Shown here: positions 20,081-30,305 of the stretch, piece by piece
Numbering within the stretch: the stretch's first letter is position 1
Layout: each line of letters opens with the position of its first letter
NCBI GenBank assembly: GCA_021292165.1
Contig: JAHFWL010000253.1
Location: 28,712-92,711, forward strand
DNA: 64,000 bases
Direction: 5' to 3'
Source: Shinisaurus crocodilurus
Lineage: Eukaryota > Chordata > Lepidosauria > Squamata > Shinisauridae
Position numbers and translations under genes: made by a program
Notes under the pieces: model-generated
Database searches by the model: none
What the model was told of the DNA's origin: nothing
Seen by the model: only the letters and a program-made list of their open reading frames with translations

Positions 20081-20835
20081 TCCAGCCCACAGCAAGCAGG
20101 TTTTCAAGGAGAGGGTTTATACTGAGTCTCTTTCCAATTGGATCTCTGTGCAGTCTCAAGTAACAATATAGCACCTTGGTTTGCAAAGACCAAGCTTAAA
20201 TTTGAATGTGAAAGCTATCTGACCTTAATCTCTAATCCTCTCAGATTAGTTTTGGCACATTTAAGGATGCAGCAGATGCAAACAGCAGTCCTGGAAGGGT
20301 GTTCTAATAAAATCCCTTATGCCTCCAGATTCTGCCCATGCTGCAGCAGAAAAGTGGAGGATTTGCATTGCCTCACTACCTGTTTTATTGTCCCATACTC
20401 CCATCTACTCTCAATTTCATTCTAAGTATTTAGACCAGGGCTCTCCAACCTTGGGTCCCTAGATGTTGCTGGCCTACAGCTCCCAGCATACCCAGCCAGC
20501 ATGGCTAGTGGCAAGGGATGCTTGGAGCTGTAGTCCAGCAACATCTGGGGACCCAAGGTTGGAGAGCCCTGATTTAGACCCTGTTTTTGAGGGGAAAGTC
20601 CACCTGGCCTGATGTGGAAAGAATAAAATTTCTCTTCATATGCTTCAACAAAACAACTCTCCTGGCATTGGCTAATTTCACTTTTGCAGCCCAAAAGCTT
20701 ACAGTAAATTTTCTGACATTACAGAATGTCAAAAATCTGTAACATTTGTTTTATTTGGTTTTACTTATATATGTCTTTGTATGCTTGTTGTGACCTTTGG
20801 TTGAAACAATAAAAGTGTTATTCATTCATTCATAT
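20081..20835 (+). pseudogene. Unclassified LINE, C-terminal coding end and 3' UTR
   Basis: The frame 20138-20425 includes AVLEGCSNKIPYASRFCPCC followed by KVEDLHCLTTC, a zinc-knuckle-like ending (C.C..G.VED..H.L..C) seen at the C-terminus of several non-LTR retrotransposons. The 3' part (20580-20835) is AT-rich with TATATATGTCTTTGTATGCTTG and an AATAAAAG tail followed by TTCATTCATTCAT. It is split by the MITE at 20436-20571. I do not assign a clade. Confidence 0.6.
20436..20571. mobile_element. Palindromic hAT-type MITE with exact 8-bp duplication
   Basis: 136-bp hairpin, ends CAGGGCTCTCCAACCTTGGG and complement, with arms containing ACAGCTCCCAGCATACCCAG. Exact ATTTAGAC at 20428-20435 and 20572-20579. 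Its left half is almost identical to copies at 58174 and 8903. Confidence 0.93.
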
Positions 20836-22390
20836 TCATTTAGTTATTATTTACAGCATGTATATACCGCTCCACATCTACACAGATTCCAGAGCAGTGA
20901 ACAATAAACAATTTAGCATCACCTAGTTTGAATCCAGGCCATGTATACTTTTACTACTTTAGCCCAAGCCCCAAACATTCATACACCACCCCTAACCTCT
21001 GCATGGCTTATAGGGCACAAGCACACGTTTGGATAGTTGCTGTTAAAGTGTCTTCCTGTGAAAGGCAAAAAGGGGGGAAGTTTCCCTCCATCCCACTGGT
21101 ACAAACTCTAGAACAGTACAACATACTTGTAGGCAATTTGCGCATTATCTTTCTTCTGTCTGTAGCAACCAAAGAGCCACTAGGAGAGAGGAAAGGGAAG
21201 ACATCCAAGGCTTTACCACCTCCTGACCCTCAACAATGTTAAAGAAGTCCCCTCTGTAGTGGCAGCCCAATAAAGATGACTCTGTACATATAACAATGCT
21301 GACAGATGCTACTTTGGTGGAGCTGAATCAGGTCCAAGTAATTCAGTTTTGGGGTTGCACCAATGGATGATTCCTTGTGCCTCGTCATACATATTCTGCT
21401 AGGCCATGCTGTTCTACAAAGATCCAACCACGATGACACAGTTATAGAGGTATATAATTAGGTGGTTGGGTGTACAGATGGATGATGGGTAGAAAATAGC
21501 CTTAGCGTACTCATTCCTCATTCTTCTGACATACACATCTCCTTTGTTGGCCTAGAGCAAGTTCTCATACCTTTCGTTTCCTATTTTCCATCATCTAAAA
21601 AATAGAGCTGATAAGTTTATGCTTCCTCCCTCACAGGATGCTGGAAGAATTAATTAGCTAATAATGAAGATAAAAAGCATTGTATAACTAGCATGATCAT
21701 CATAATTAAGATATCTCCTGGGGGCCCTTCAGTAAACTTCGGTTAGCATATTTTAGTAGGTAGAAAACAACAATTTAAAAAATCTATTGCATTGTTCAGT
21801 GACTGACTTTGCAAGTGTTCTAAAGAAATACCCATCGAATCTCCATTTGGGGAAATGTTTCCCCCCCCCTTCAAACCACAGTAGGTTTTAATTGTGGGGG
21901 GGATTAATGGGAGGAGGGAAGGTTTTGCTTTGAGGGATCTTTTGTCAAAATATATTCAGAAAAGGAATATTATCTACTTCCACCCTCCTCTCATGATTCA
22001 TATGCTTATCTTGTACATGAACGCCAATAATGAATCAGGGCATACATTGAACCAAAGCAGAACATTCTATCTGGAATGCATTTACATGTTTGACAAATAA
22101 CCCAGTGGGATATCCTTGAAACAAAATTAATCATGCTACATGTACTAAAAGTGTTTTGATTAGTCTTGCAAACTTTCCATCCTGAGAAGAATGTACATAG
22201 GAATGAAATGTTCTGGTTTCTCTTCAGATCGTATAAATCTTTCGCCTTTTACTAAAGATTTCCGTGGAGGAATGAAATGTTCTATTGATTAAAAAAATCT
22301 TTAGCTAGTCTCTGTCTTACACCAATACACCTGTGTGTTCTGATTAGTGCTAGAGGCAGAGCTGAATAACTGCCGACGTTTGGATTTTCA
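20836..22390. other. Non-coding, nothing recognised
   Basis: Holds a C run at about 21861 and a G run at 21896. Frames present are short and without recognisable domains. Confidence 0.4.
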
Positions 22391-22449
22391 AGAGGGAGCA
22401 GCCATTGTCCCATATAGTTAGTGGTACCTGAAAGCTTCAGCTTCAGTCC

Positions 22450-22730
22450 AGAGACTTAGTTATATTTACGGCTTCTGTACACAAGGCATTTATTGTGTGC
22501 TCGTTATTCCTCACTCACAGTAGTTTGCGGGTGCTTTACATGACATTGTCATCCTCCGGGGCCTCTCCCATGCTTTCCAAGCATTTCCGCAGCTTTTTTT
22601 TTTTAGAGCGAGGAAAGTGTAGTATTATCTGGAAATGGCGGAATGAACTGGAATGAGAAGCTCGTGTATTTTCGCAATTCTGCTATTCCACAGCGCCACC
22701 TTGTGGTTATATGCTGGAACATATAGGAAG
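22450..22730 (-). repeat. Dispersed repeat family X
   Basis: Shares AAGGCATTTATTGTGTGCTC, CACTCACAGTAGTTT and, at its right end, CACAGCGCCACCTTGTGGTT with 57905 (same strand) and, in reverse, with 36440 and 49956. Class unknown. Confidence 0.7.
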
Positions 22731-22839
22731 CAGAGAAAGAAAACCTTCGGGGGGGACATGTGTAAAGGAGCCAATCTTAACCCCACAAAGTACCTGGAAG
22801 CAGAAGCCTTGGTAAAGTGGTGGGTTAAACGCCTCACGT

Positions 22840-22965
22840 AGAGGAGCCCTGAGAGTATACCCACTGAAATCACTAGGAGTTAAGGACTCATGACTAACTT
22901 AAGTCCCATTGATTTCACTGGGTCTACCCTAAGTGTGACTAAGTCTGGATCCATCCCTTTTGCAT
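22840..22965. repeat. Palindromic repeat, family G
   Basis: CCACTGAAATCACTAGGAGTTA and TAAGTCCCATTGATTTCACTGG form an imperfect inverted pair. Relatives at 36241, 38810, 48215 and 53565. Likely a non-autonomous DNA element. Confidence 0.65.
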
Positions 22966-22984
22966 TTGGCACAAGTGAAGTATA

Positions 22985-23360
22985 ATCTTAAGCATGTTTA
23001 TTCAGGAGTAAATCCCATTTATTCAGGAGTAAATCTCCACCGGGCCCAGTGGAGAACCAAAGGCTGGATCTCTGGGCCAAAGTCAAGGGGGCAAGGGCAA
23101 AATAACCACCCCGGGAGCAGCAGGTGATGGAGGCAATGAAAAAGAGGCCTGGCATCAACAGCTGGGCCAGCATGAGAATCCTGAGGCCCACCAGGGCTGA
23201 CTCTGCTCACCCGAGCATCCTTTCTTCTTATGTTTAACATTTTATAGTCAGGGTGTGGTCAGCTGGGTATGCTCATTCTATATTATTGTTAATCTACTAC
23301 AACAAGATCATGTTCATTCCTGAGCAAATGTGTTTAGCATCAGGAGGACAGCCAAAGCAA
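22985..23360. other. Non-coding, short direct repeat
   Basis: TTTATTCAGGAGTAAATC occurs twice at about 22998 and 23018. No gene recognised. Confidence 0.45.
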
Positions 23361-23680
23361 ACTCCATTTTATTCCTGTAGTCACGACAGTGCTACGATTG
23401 AAGTGAGTTTAAAATGCAAAACTACACATGCTCAGAGGGTTGTTTTTTTTTAAATCAGGGTTGGCAAACAGTGTTTGTTTGTTTGTTTGTTTGCTCTGAC
23501 TTGTCAGAAATGTAGAAGAAGAGGAGAGGGAAAAGAAGAGAAATGTTAGTTGTGTGCTTCACAAATGAAGTAATACAAAATGCCCATCTAAAGCCATTTC
23601 CCCCATCCCATAACACATTTATGTCCACGGTCTAAAATGACCTTGCTGCAACACTGGTGGTGCTTATTCCCTAGTAAGTA
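23361..23680 (+). repeat. Dispersed repeat family Y
   Basis: Shares ACTCCATTTTATTCCTGTAG, ACACATGCTC, AGGGTTGGCAAACAGT, AAATGTTAGTTGTGTGCTTC and GTCTAAAATGACCTTGCTG in the same order with 42674-43320. A (GTTT)n run sits at 23473-23494. Confidence 0.7.
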
Positions 23681-23699
23681 TGATTGGGGTTGCACCCTT

Positions 23700-23795
23700 A
23701 AGGTTGTAATCCTAAATTCACTTACTAGGCTGTATGTTCCACTGAACTTAGTGGGACTTACTTATGTTTAGAAATGCATAGGATCACACTATAGA
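23700..23795. repeat. Short repeat with AGTGGGACTTACTTATG core
   Basis: Begins TTGTAATCCTAAATTCACTTAC and ends GCATAGGATCACAC, imperfect inverted ends. This type is common in squamate DNA as a small non-autonomous element. Confidence 0.55.
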
Positions 23796-23799
23796 GGTG

Positions 23800-23920
23800 T
23801 AATCCTATGCAAGTTTAGACAGAAAAAAGGCCTACAACTCCCAGCATGCCCCAGCCAGCATAGCTGGCTGGGGCATGCTGGGAGTTGTAGGCCTTTCTCT
23901 GTCTAAAACTTGCATAGGAT
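23800..23920. repeat. Near-perfect hairpin element
   Basis: About 60-bp arms: AATCCTATGCAAGTTTAGAC, GGCCTACAACTCCCAGCATG and CCCAGCCAGC on the left, with complements on the right meeting near 23860. The same element, split by a SINE, is at 42944-43262. Confidence 0.85.
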
Positions 23921-23944
23921 CTCATACTATAAATGAGTTTTCCT

Positions 23945-24700
23945 GAATCGCCGTCTTACCAGCATTATCTTTCCCCCCCTCCCCCTCCTCAGTTTTTGTT
24001 TAAAATACAGCCTGGGGAAGAGTTCGGTGAAACTTAAAAGTTAGATCATTGCTTTGTGACCTTCAGTAGGTCCTATTGTTGGTGTTTGGATTTATTCTAA
24101 AGGTGCTAGCACTAAGCACATTTTTGAAATTGGTTTCCTGCCCCACTTCCCTTGCAGTCCTCAGCTTTTCCTTCTTGATGAGATGTACAGCAATGACTAG
24201 TGCGGTCAAATTAGATTGTGGACTGAAGTTTACACAGAGAAGGAAGGAGAGAAAAAAGTGAATGTCGTCGTTTATTTGTAAGGAAGGAGAAGCAAGTCAA
24301 GCGTCGCCGATCTTACTAGCGGGAGTTAACTCTCCCAACCTCACTTCAACGCCTCAAAACAAACGTGTAAACACATCAGAAGTTGAAATTAGTTCAGGGG
24401 ATGCTATCTCGTTGTGCAAATTAGCTCAAGGGATGCTATCTCATTGCGCAGCTGCAAATGTAAACCATGTCCATAATGATGTAGGAAAGAAAGAGCAGCT
24501 GCTACCAAAGGGTGAGGGCCAAAAATTCTGCCATGCGATTTGGCATTCTGCTATCCCATTTTGTCTTTCAAGCCGACAGCTGCGTATCTTGAGTTCTGGA
24601 GCAGCAGATGGAGACAAAGGCCAACAAAGCACGGCGCACTTTGCTCTCATAGTCAAGAGGTTACGATTAAAGCCACCCTGGTTCCTGAGAGCCTTATTTT
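23945..24700. other. Non-coding with a 148-codon frame of unknown meaning
   Basis: A plus-strand frame 24262-24708 has no recognisable domain and two near-identical GATGCTATCTC blocks at 24396 and 24433. I do not support it as a gene. Confidence 0.35.
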
Positions 24701-24704
24701 TGGA

Positions 24705-24870
24705 ATAAGGGAGACATTTTTCTCCCTCTCTCATAATACTAGAATCCAGTGGGGTCATCCCATGAAGCTGATTGGTGGGAGATTCAGGACAGACAAAAAG
24801 AAGTACTTCTCTACACAAGCGCATAGTTCAACAATTGGCCTGGGGAAAGGAATTGCTGCACAAAGGAGGT
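24705..24870 (+). mobile_element. CR1-like 3' fragment
   Basis: Shares TTCTCCCTCTCTCATAATACTAGAA, CATGAAGCTGATTGGTGGG and TTCACACA-type blocks with 48287-48420, and in reverse with 51230-51330. Confidence 0.7.
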
Positions 24871-24979
24871 GCACTGAGGTGTGTGCTCCATTATGTCTGT
24901 CATTGCCTGATTCTTAGTACAAGGACCAAAGCTACCCACAGCCATTGCTAAGGCTGTTAGAGCGAGCGAATGCAGCAGC

Positions 24980-25265
24980 CAGCCCTGGCCCAAGACATTT
25001 TGCTGCCTGAAGTAAAGGACAAGATGGCAGTTCCCTCCATTCCATGTACAGAAGCTAGCCAGACTGGTAGTTGAATGTTATTGACTCTGACACTGGAGAT
25101 GGGGCAGTGTCCTCCACCACACCTGATGGCAGCAGACTAGGTTAAGAAGTACAGGGCTGGCTGCATGCCACACATGGCTCTTCCTCCATCACCATGCCAT
25201 TTGCCGTCTAGCACCTGCTACCTCAGGTAGTTGCCTCACTGTGCCTAATGGTAGGGCCAGCCCCG
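24980..25265 (-). mobile_element. hAT family D with exact 8-bp duplication
   Basis: Starts CAGCCCTGGCCC and ends GGGCCAGCCCCG. GCAGCAGC flanks both sides exactly (24972-24979, 25266-25273). The body matches 7503-7782. Confidence 0.82.
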
Positions 25266-25454
25266 GCAGCAGCCCTTCCATTGTACTTAGATCCAGCTCT
25301 ATGACCTGCCACAAATACTACTCGCTGAACTTTCTAACTAAGAACTAGTGCCAAAGTTTGTGTTTTTCCTCTTCCCTCCCAATCCCTTTTCCTTTTATGT
25401 TGTGTCTTTTCAATTTTATGCCTGAGCGCAGGGGCTGTCTTATTACTGATCTTT

Positions 25455-25560
25455 GTAAGCTGCTTTATTTATTTATTTGATTTATACCCAGTCTTTCTAC
25501 CAAAAAATGGCACTCCGGGCGGCTCTAGGAGCCTTTTTGGGGGGCGGGGGGCTGATGAGC
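25455..25560 (-). mobile_element. L2-like LINE 3' tail
   Basis: TTTATTTATTTGATTTATACCC, TTTCTACCAAAAAATGGCACTC and GGGCGGCTC match the tail at 5530-5610. Confidence 0.6.
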
Positions 25561-25599
25561 CAAGTAGAAATGCTTTAAATAGTGAAAAATAGTGAAAAA

Positions 25600-26848
25600 T
25601 AAATAAATGTATACTTACACAGGGCTGAGTATAACTGGGATACCAACCAATGATTAGTTGCTAGATAGTGATACCAAACCTTTGCTGAGTTCTTACCATT
25701 TCTGCTTGAACAGAACATTCATTTCTCTCTGTCTTTGGGACATGATTGGAAAAAGTAAGGAGACAGGCACACATGGAATTGCCATGATGAAAGATTTGTG
25801 TTCACACTAGACACCGGTGCTCAAGCCTCCACGCGTCTCTGGGCACGCATAACCAGCAGGGCAGATGTGGAAGGCGGCTACATCTTTTCTTTTCTTTCAA
25901 ACCCATACATAAAGTTTCAAATATGAAAAGGTCACTGGCGCTTACCAAAGCAAATAACAGAAAGAGATTCATCTATTTTGACACCTTCGTTTTCCATTCT
26001 TATAACTCAAATATGACTACTATAAATATTCTATTCTTATTTATTTATTTATTTATTTATTTATTTTAAAAAAAACCCACCAACACCACCACTACCACTG
26101 ATAGAAATCTTTCTATGCATGTACTATGCTTTTTTTGCTATTTAAAAATGAATGAAAACTCCTATTAATATTTGAAAGCATGGTTACTAATATTTGAAAG
26201 CATGGTTACACACCAGGAATTGATAGTCAATTATTAATGCTCAATAATTTTCTCATACTTTTAAAAATATGTACATCAGTGTTAACACAATGACCACTCT
26301 GTACACACCAGGAATTGATATTCTGTGATAGCCCACGAAGGGCCCGGGTGGCAGGTCTTTGAACACATTATACCCTTGGTAAAAATTTAATGGGGCCTTA
26401 TATGCAGACTAACTCTTGATTGCTTTATAGTACCATAATGCCACCTAGAGGTGATCTAACAAAAAGACTCTCAATTGATACTGTACTATATGTCAGGCCG
26501 AAGGAGATCAAAGTGAGCACAGTCCAAGGACCAGAATAACCCTGGAGCTGCCAAAAAAGAAAGAAAAGAAAAGCCAGATTTGTGATCTGCTACTCCTTGC
26601 TTCAAAGGAACCACTACTTAGCAGGCTTCCCCAGCTTGGCGTCTTCCAGCGGTGTTGGACTGCAATGTCATGAAAATATCTTTCTACTGCAGAGTAGTGG
26701 GCTATGGTTGCCTTCCAGCGCTCATGATCCCTTCGCTTTGAATTTGTTGTGGCCCATAAAAGATGGATGAAAGGCCTAGGCCTGGATTCCGATGGTTTAC
26801 CTGGTGGTCATTGACTCATTGCTTTCCTAAAATGAGAAATGGGTTCTT
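25600..26848. other. Non-coding, AT-rich, short tandem repeats
   Basis: Holds (TTTA)n at 26037-26066, a 22-bp tandem duplication (TAATATTTGAAAGCATGGTTA) at about 26165-26209, and ACACCAGGAATTGATA at both 26210 and 26305. A short family X block (ATGCCACCTAGAGGT) is at about 26440. Confidence 0.5.
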
Positions 26849-26856
26849 CCAGGTGG

Positions 26857-27551
26857 CAGGACCGGTGCAAGGCAGTTTGGCGCCCAAGGCAACATCAAAT
26901 ATTTAGCGCCCCCCCTTCCCACTTTAGCCCTCCCTTCCTCCCTCCCGGGGGGGGGCCTCCGGAGCAAAGCAGCCGGGCCCGGGAAACGCCTGCTCGCCCA
27001 GCACCCCCCCCCCCCAAAGTTCTCATTTGGAAAAGATTTTAGGAGGGGGCAGCGGAGCTGCGGAGAGCGCGCTGGGCTCTCACAGGGGGGGGAGGTGGGC
27101 ACGGCCGGGGGCGTCTAGCTTAGCCCGGGTGCCCACTCACTCCTTGGGGATGCGCAGCCGGAGGGGAGGAGCGGGAGGCCGGCTGCCCGCCACGCTCCTC
27201 TTCTGCTGCTGCTGCTGCTCCTGGCGCGGCTGCCTCTGCCCGGCGGAGCTGCGGGTGTGCGTCCGGAAGAGGGGAGGGGTGAGGCCTTCCCCGCCGGTCT
27301 AAGACACGGCTTTTTGTCGCCCATGGCGTCTCCGTGGCTGCTCCGCCCGGCCGCCTCGCCGACAGATCTGGGGCTCTGCGGCGGCGGCGAGGAAGTCAGC
27401 CGAGCGAGCGAGCTTCCTCCTCCCGCTGCTGCTGCCGCCGGCCTCTGCAGCCCAAGAATGAAGGAAGGCGCAGGAGCGGGACGTTTCTGTGCCCCCTTAG
27501 CCATGCGCCCTAGGCAGCCGCCTAGTTGGCCTAGCGGTAGCGCCGGCCCTG
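26857..27551 (+). mobile_element. hAT family C, CpG-rich 695-bp copy, exact 8-bp duplication
   Basis: Ends CAGGACCGGTGCAAGGCAG and GCGGTAGCGCCGGCCCTG. CCAGGTGG flanks it exactly (26849-26856, 27552-27559). The interior is CpG-rich and shares CTCCGGAGCAAAGCAGCC with the 17307 copy and the GACGTTTCTG to GCGCCCTAGGCAGCC right arm, but the middle differs. It interrupts a family H repeat (left part to 26856, right part 27560-27640). Confidence 0.93.
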
Positions 27552-27559
27552 CCAGGTGG

Positions 27560-27640
27560 GCATCTCCTACTGCTACCAATCAAAAGACATTGTGCAGCTA
27601 TTCCATCTTTTCCTCCTAACAGATTTTTTTGTGGAAAGGG
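27560..27640 (+). repeat. Family H repeat, right part
   Basis: CTACTGCTACCAATCAAAAG, CATTGTGCAGCTATTCCATC and AACAGATTTTTTTGTGG match 13505-13566. The part before the hAT insertion is about 26841-26856. Confidence 0.65.
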
Positions 27641-28100
27641 TGGGGGGGGGGGTAAAGAAAGAAAAAAGACAGCTCTTCATGCTCAATGTGAGAAGATCAA
27701 TGACTTAGCCGAGGGTACAGGGACCCTTGGGGGCAGTGCGTGTCTCCTTGCACATGCCACACCGCCACTTTAGCCCTACTCATGTTGCAGGCAAATGCCC
27801 GCATAGGGCTTAGGAAGGATGCAAATGTGTAAGTCACAGGTTCTCCCCCCACTCCCTTCATAACATGCACATGAGCAGCAGCTGACAAAGAACTGGTCCT
27901 CTTGCTTGCATGTATTTCAGAAGGAAAATTTTCCTTCTGAAATAGGAAAAGCTCTGATTAATACGCATGTACACACTTTATTACCTGATGTGGATTTTGT
28001 ACTTAGACATAAAACATTGCCTAAGCAGAGGCCCCGAAAGATGTTGACCTTCACGGAGGTCTTCCAAAAGCAAGTCCAAGTCTTTGCTCGCCCGCCCACC
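27641..28100. other. Non-coding, one short hairpin
   Basis: CAGAAGGAAAATTTTCCTTCTG is a perfect 22-bp palindrome at 27916-27937. No gene recognised. Confidence 0.45.
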
Positions 28101-28104
28101 CACC

Positions 28105-28600
28105 AAGCCATACTGCTGAAGCTGCAGCTAGTGCAGAATGCAGCAGCTAGGATGCGCAGTGGAGCACCAACCTCTACACACATCACACCTATATTAAAAG
28201 AACTGTGGCACAGTGGTGAGAGTGTTGGACTGGGACTCGGGAAATCCGGGTTCTTGTCCCCGCTCGGCCATGAAACCCACTGGGTGACTTTGGGCCAGTC
28301 ACTGACTCTCAGCCTAAGCTACCTCACAGGGTTGTTGTGAGGATAAAATGGAGAGGAGGAGGAGGAGGAGGAGGAGGATTATGTAAGCCACCTTGGGTTC
28401 CTTGCAGGAAAAAAGGCGGGGTATAAATATAATCAATCAATCAATCAATTAAAAGAACTGCACTGGTTGCTTATTAGCTACCAAGCCATATTCAAAATTT
28501 TGTTGCTGACATTCAAAGCCCTAAACAACTCAGAACCAGGATACCTAGCAAACTGTCTTCCCCTATATACACCAGATCAAGCACTGAGATCTTGAATACT
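28105..28600 (+). pseudogene. L2-type ORF2 C-terminal fragment split by a SINE
   Basis: Reads LKLQLVQNAAARMRSGAPTS and THITPILKEL before the SINE, then LKELHWLLISYQAIFKILLL, TFKALNNSEPGYLANCLPLY after it. This matches the C-terminal region of the intact L2 ORF (VQNAAARLIKG, LNELHWLPVACRAEFKVLVL, TFKTLYGSGPAYL). The sequence across the insertion becomes continuous when one copy of the duplication and the SINE are disregarded. A stop follows at about 28595. Confidence 0.85.
28206..28447 (+). mobile_element. Type A SINE with 13-bp duplication
   Basis: 242 bp: tRNA-like head (TGGCACAGTGGTGAGAGTG, A box; GGGTTCTTGTCCCC, B box), body with CTCACAGGGTTGTTGTGAGG, AGGAGG repeats, GTAAGCCACCTTGGG and an AATC-type tail. 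ATTAAAAGAACTG flanks it at 28193-28205 and 28448-28460, a LINE-style target duplication. Confidence 0.92.
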
Positions 28601-28659
28601 TTTGAAACATTTATTGATTTGGTTTTAAGGGTTTAAAGCTCAACAAAAATTTTATTCTT

Positions 28660-29172
28660 AGGGTGCAATCCTATGGGATTGATGCCGAAATGATTGAAGC
28701 TGCTGAGACTGGAGGATTCCAATCATCCTATGCCGGGCTCTTGCCAGCTGGGAAGGAGGAGCAACAGAGGCTTTTTAGTCTCTCTATCCTCCTTTGCAGT
28801 ATTTTATGCTCAGAGTATTTTATGTTCTGAGCCCATCTTGCTGAATTGCACTGCTGGGGGTGGGGACAAGAGCTGAGAGGCCATTGGGTCCAGCAGATCC
28901 ATGGCCTCTTCCTTCCCCGCCCACCAGCATGCCTCCTTTCCTCCTCCTCCTCCTCCTCCTCCTCCTCCTTCCTGAAGCTGGAGCTTCGACCTCAGGAAAA
29001 GGAGCTGCCACAGAGTTTTTTTTGGGATAGCTGGGAGGGACTTGGGAGTGGGGAATCCCCACTTGAATCCCCCCCCCAAGGTAGTAGCTCTGTCTCAGCC
29101 TTGGGAGAGGGAAGTACCCTATATCCTGTGGCCCCTCAGACACCACTAGGGGCCATAGGATTGTGCTTTTAA
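28660..29172. repeat. MITE with CAATCCTATGG ends
   Basis: Starts GGTGCAATCCTATGGGATTG and ends GGCCATAGGATTGTGC, giving inverted ends of about 13 bp. The interior is C/T-rich with a (TCC)n run at 28944-28970 and is related to 5100-5524. A TTAA lies just right of it (29171-29174). The left flank is TTAG, so a TTAA duplication is possible but not clean. Confidence 0.6.
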
Positions 29173-29179
29173 TCAGTCT

Positions 29180-29490
29180 CATAGCAGAGTGGCTACCTAT
29201 TAGGTACTGAGCCATGTTCAAGGTTGTGTTGTTGACATTCAAAGTCCTAAACAACTCAGGTCCAGGAGACCTAGCAAACCTGCTTCCCCTATATACACCA
29301 AAATCAACCTCTGAGATTCTCCAAGGAGACCTTGTTGGTCATCCCACACATTCCATGTGTTGCCAGGTAACAGCATGTAAACGGGCCTTCTCAGTAGTGG
29401 CACCCACCCTCTGGAACACTTTTCCATGTGTGGTTCGAGAGGCGGAAACGGTGGCAAAGTTTAAACACCTCTTGAACATGTAAGTCTCCA
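29180..29490 (+). pseudogene. L2-type ORF2 C-terminal fragment, older
   Basis: Reads MFKVVLLTFKVLNNSGPGDL, ANLLPLYTPK, then CKRAFSVVAPTLWNTFPCVV, the same conserved ending as in the intact L2 (RAFSVAAPTLWNSLPSD). It overlaps the same protein region as the fragment ending at 28600, so they are two different copies. Younger L2 sequence follows at about 29493. Confidence 0.8.
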
Positions 29491-29492
29491 GC

Positions 29493-29880
29493 AACACCAA
29501 GTGGGCCGCTCAACAAGATCTGCCACAGACGGCCTTCTCCTTGTCCCTTCAGCCAGAGCAGCTAGACTGGTCAGGACGAGGAAGAGGACCTTCTCTGTGG
29601 CAGCCCCTGTACTATGGAACTCTCTCCCAAGTGACCTCTGCCATGCCCCCTCTCTGCTGAGCTTCCGCCACTCACTAAAAACTTGGCTATTCAGGCGGGA
29701 ATATGGGGTGGGCTAAGATTTTAAAATTTTATACTGTTTTAATTTATTTTAATGGAAAAAATGTTTTAATGTATTTTATTCTGTTTTATCTTCTGTACAT
29801 CGCCCAGGGTGGCCAGTTTGCCAGCCAGATGGGCGATAAATAAATGCAAATAATAAATAAATAAATAAATAAATAAATGT
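29493..29880 (+). mobile_element. L2 3' end, young subfamily
   Basis: The frame 29501-29716 (RSTRSATDGLLLVPSARAAR, AAPVLWNSLPSDL, TWLFRREYGVG) is nearly the same as the last 70 residues of the L2 at 60.35 kb, stop included. The 3' UTR follows with CGCCCAGGGTGGCC, GGGCGATAAATAAATG and an (AATA)n tail. It is 5' truncated, as is typical of LINE insertions. Confidence 0.92.
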
Positions 29881-29884
29881 ATCA

Positions 29885-30100
29885 GTTTACCGAGTCTTTT
29901 CCTGACTTGTAGCAGACCATAACACTGCTCTGTTCTACTGCTGTTCTTGTAATGATTTTAATGTATTTATTATTTTATTTTATATTGTTTTTACACTGGT
30001 TTGTATATTGTACTGTGTGTATTTTGGATGTAAACCACTTTGATAGTTTAGGATACCAAGTGGTATAGAAGTAGTATAAACAAACAAACAAATAAACATG
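29885..30100 (+). mobile_element. Older LINE 3' UTR
   Basis: ATGTATTTATTATTTTATTT, GTAAACCACTTTGATAG and a CAAACAAACAAATAAAC tail. Probably the 3' end of the older L2 copy into which the 29493 element inserted. Confidence 0.6.
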
Positions 30101-30122
30101 CTGGCATCATACTCCCTCCTCC

Positions 30123-30125
<3 letters not shown>

Positions 30126-30169
<44 letters not shown>
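30126..30169. repeat. (CA)n microsatellite
   Basis: About 22 CA units, the inner part of the left arm of the inverted repeat. Confidence 0.95.
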
Positions 30170-30170
<1 letters not shown>

Positions 30171-30266
30171 AGATCCTTGGGCAACCCTGGAAATCTGACT
30201 CACCCTTTTAAAAATGGGTTACCACTAGTAGCCCACCATCCCTGGTCTGATGGTGGAAAGGAAGCG

Positions 30267-30268
<2 letters not shown>

Positions 30269-30302
<34 letters not shown>
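30269..30302. repeat. (GT)n microsatellite
   Basis: About 17 GT units, complementary to the CA tract across the 100-bp loop. Confidence 0.95.

Positions 30303-30305
<3 letters not shown>

Noticed and set aside
24262..24917. Three overlapping frames of 125-148 codons
   Set aside because: No recognisable domain. Overlapping frames on both strands, partly in CR1-derived sequence.
28810..29254. Gly- and Arg-rich frames near 28.9 kb
   Set aside because: Caused by a (TCC)n run in a MITE.
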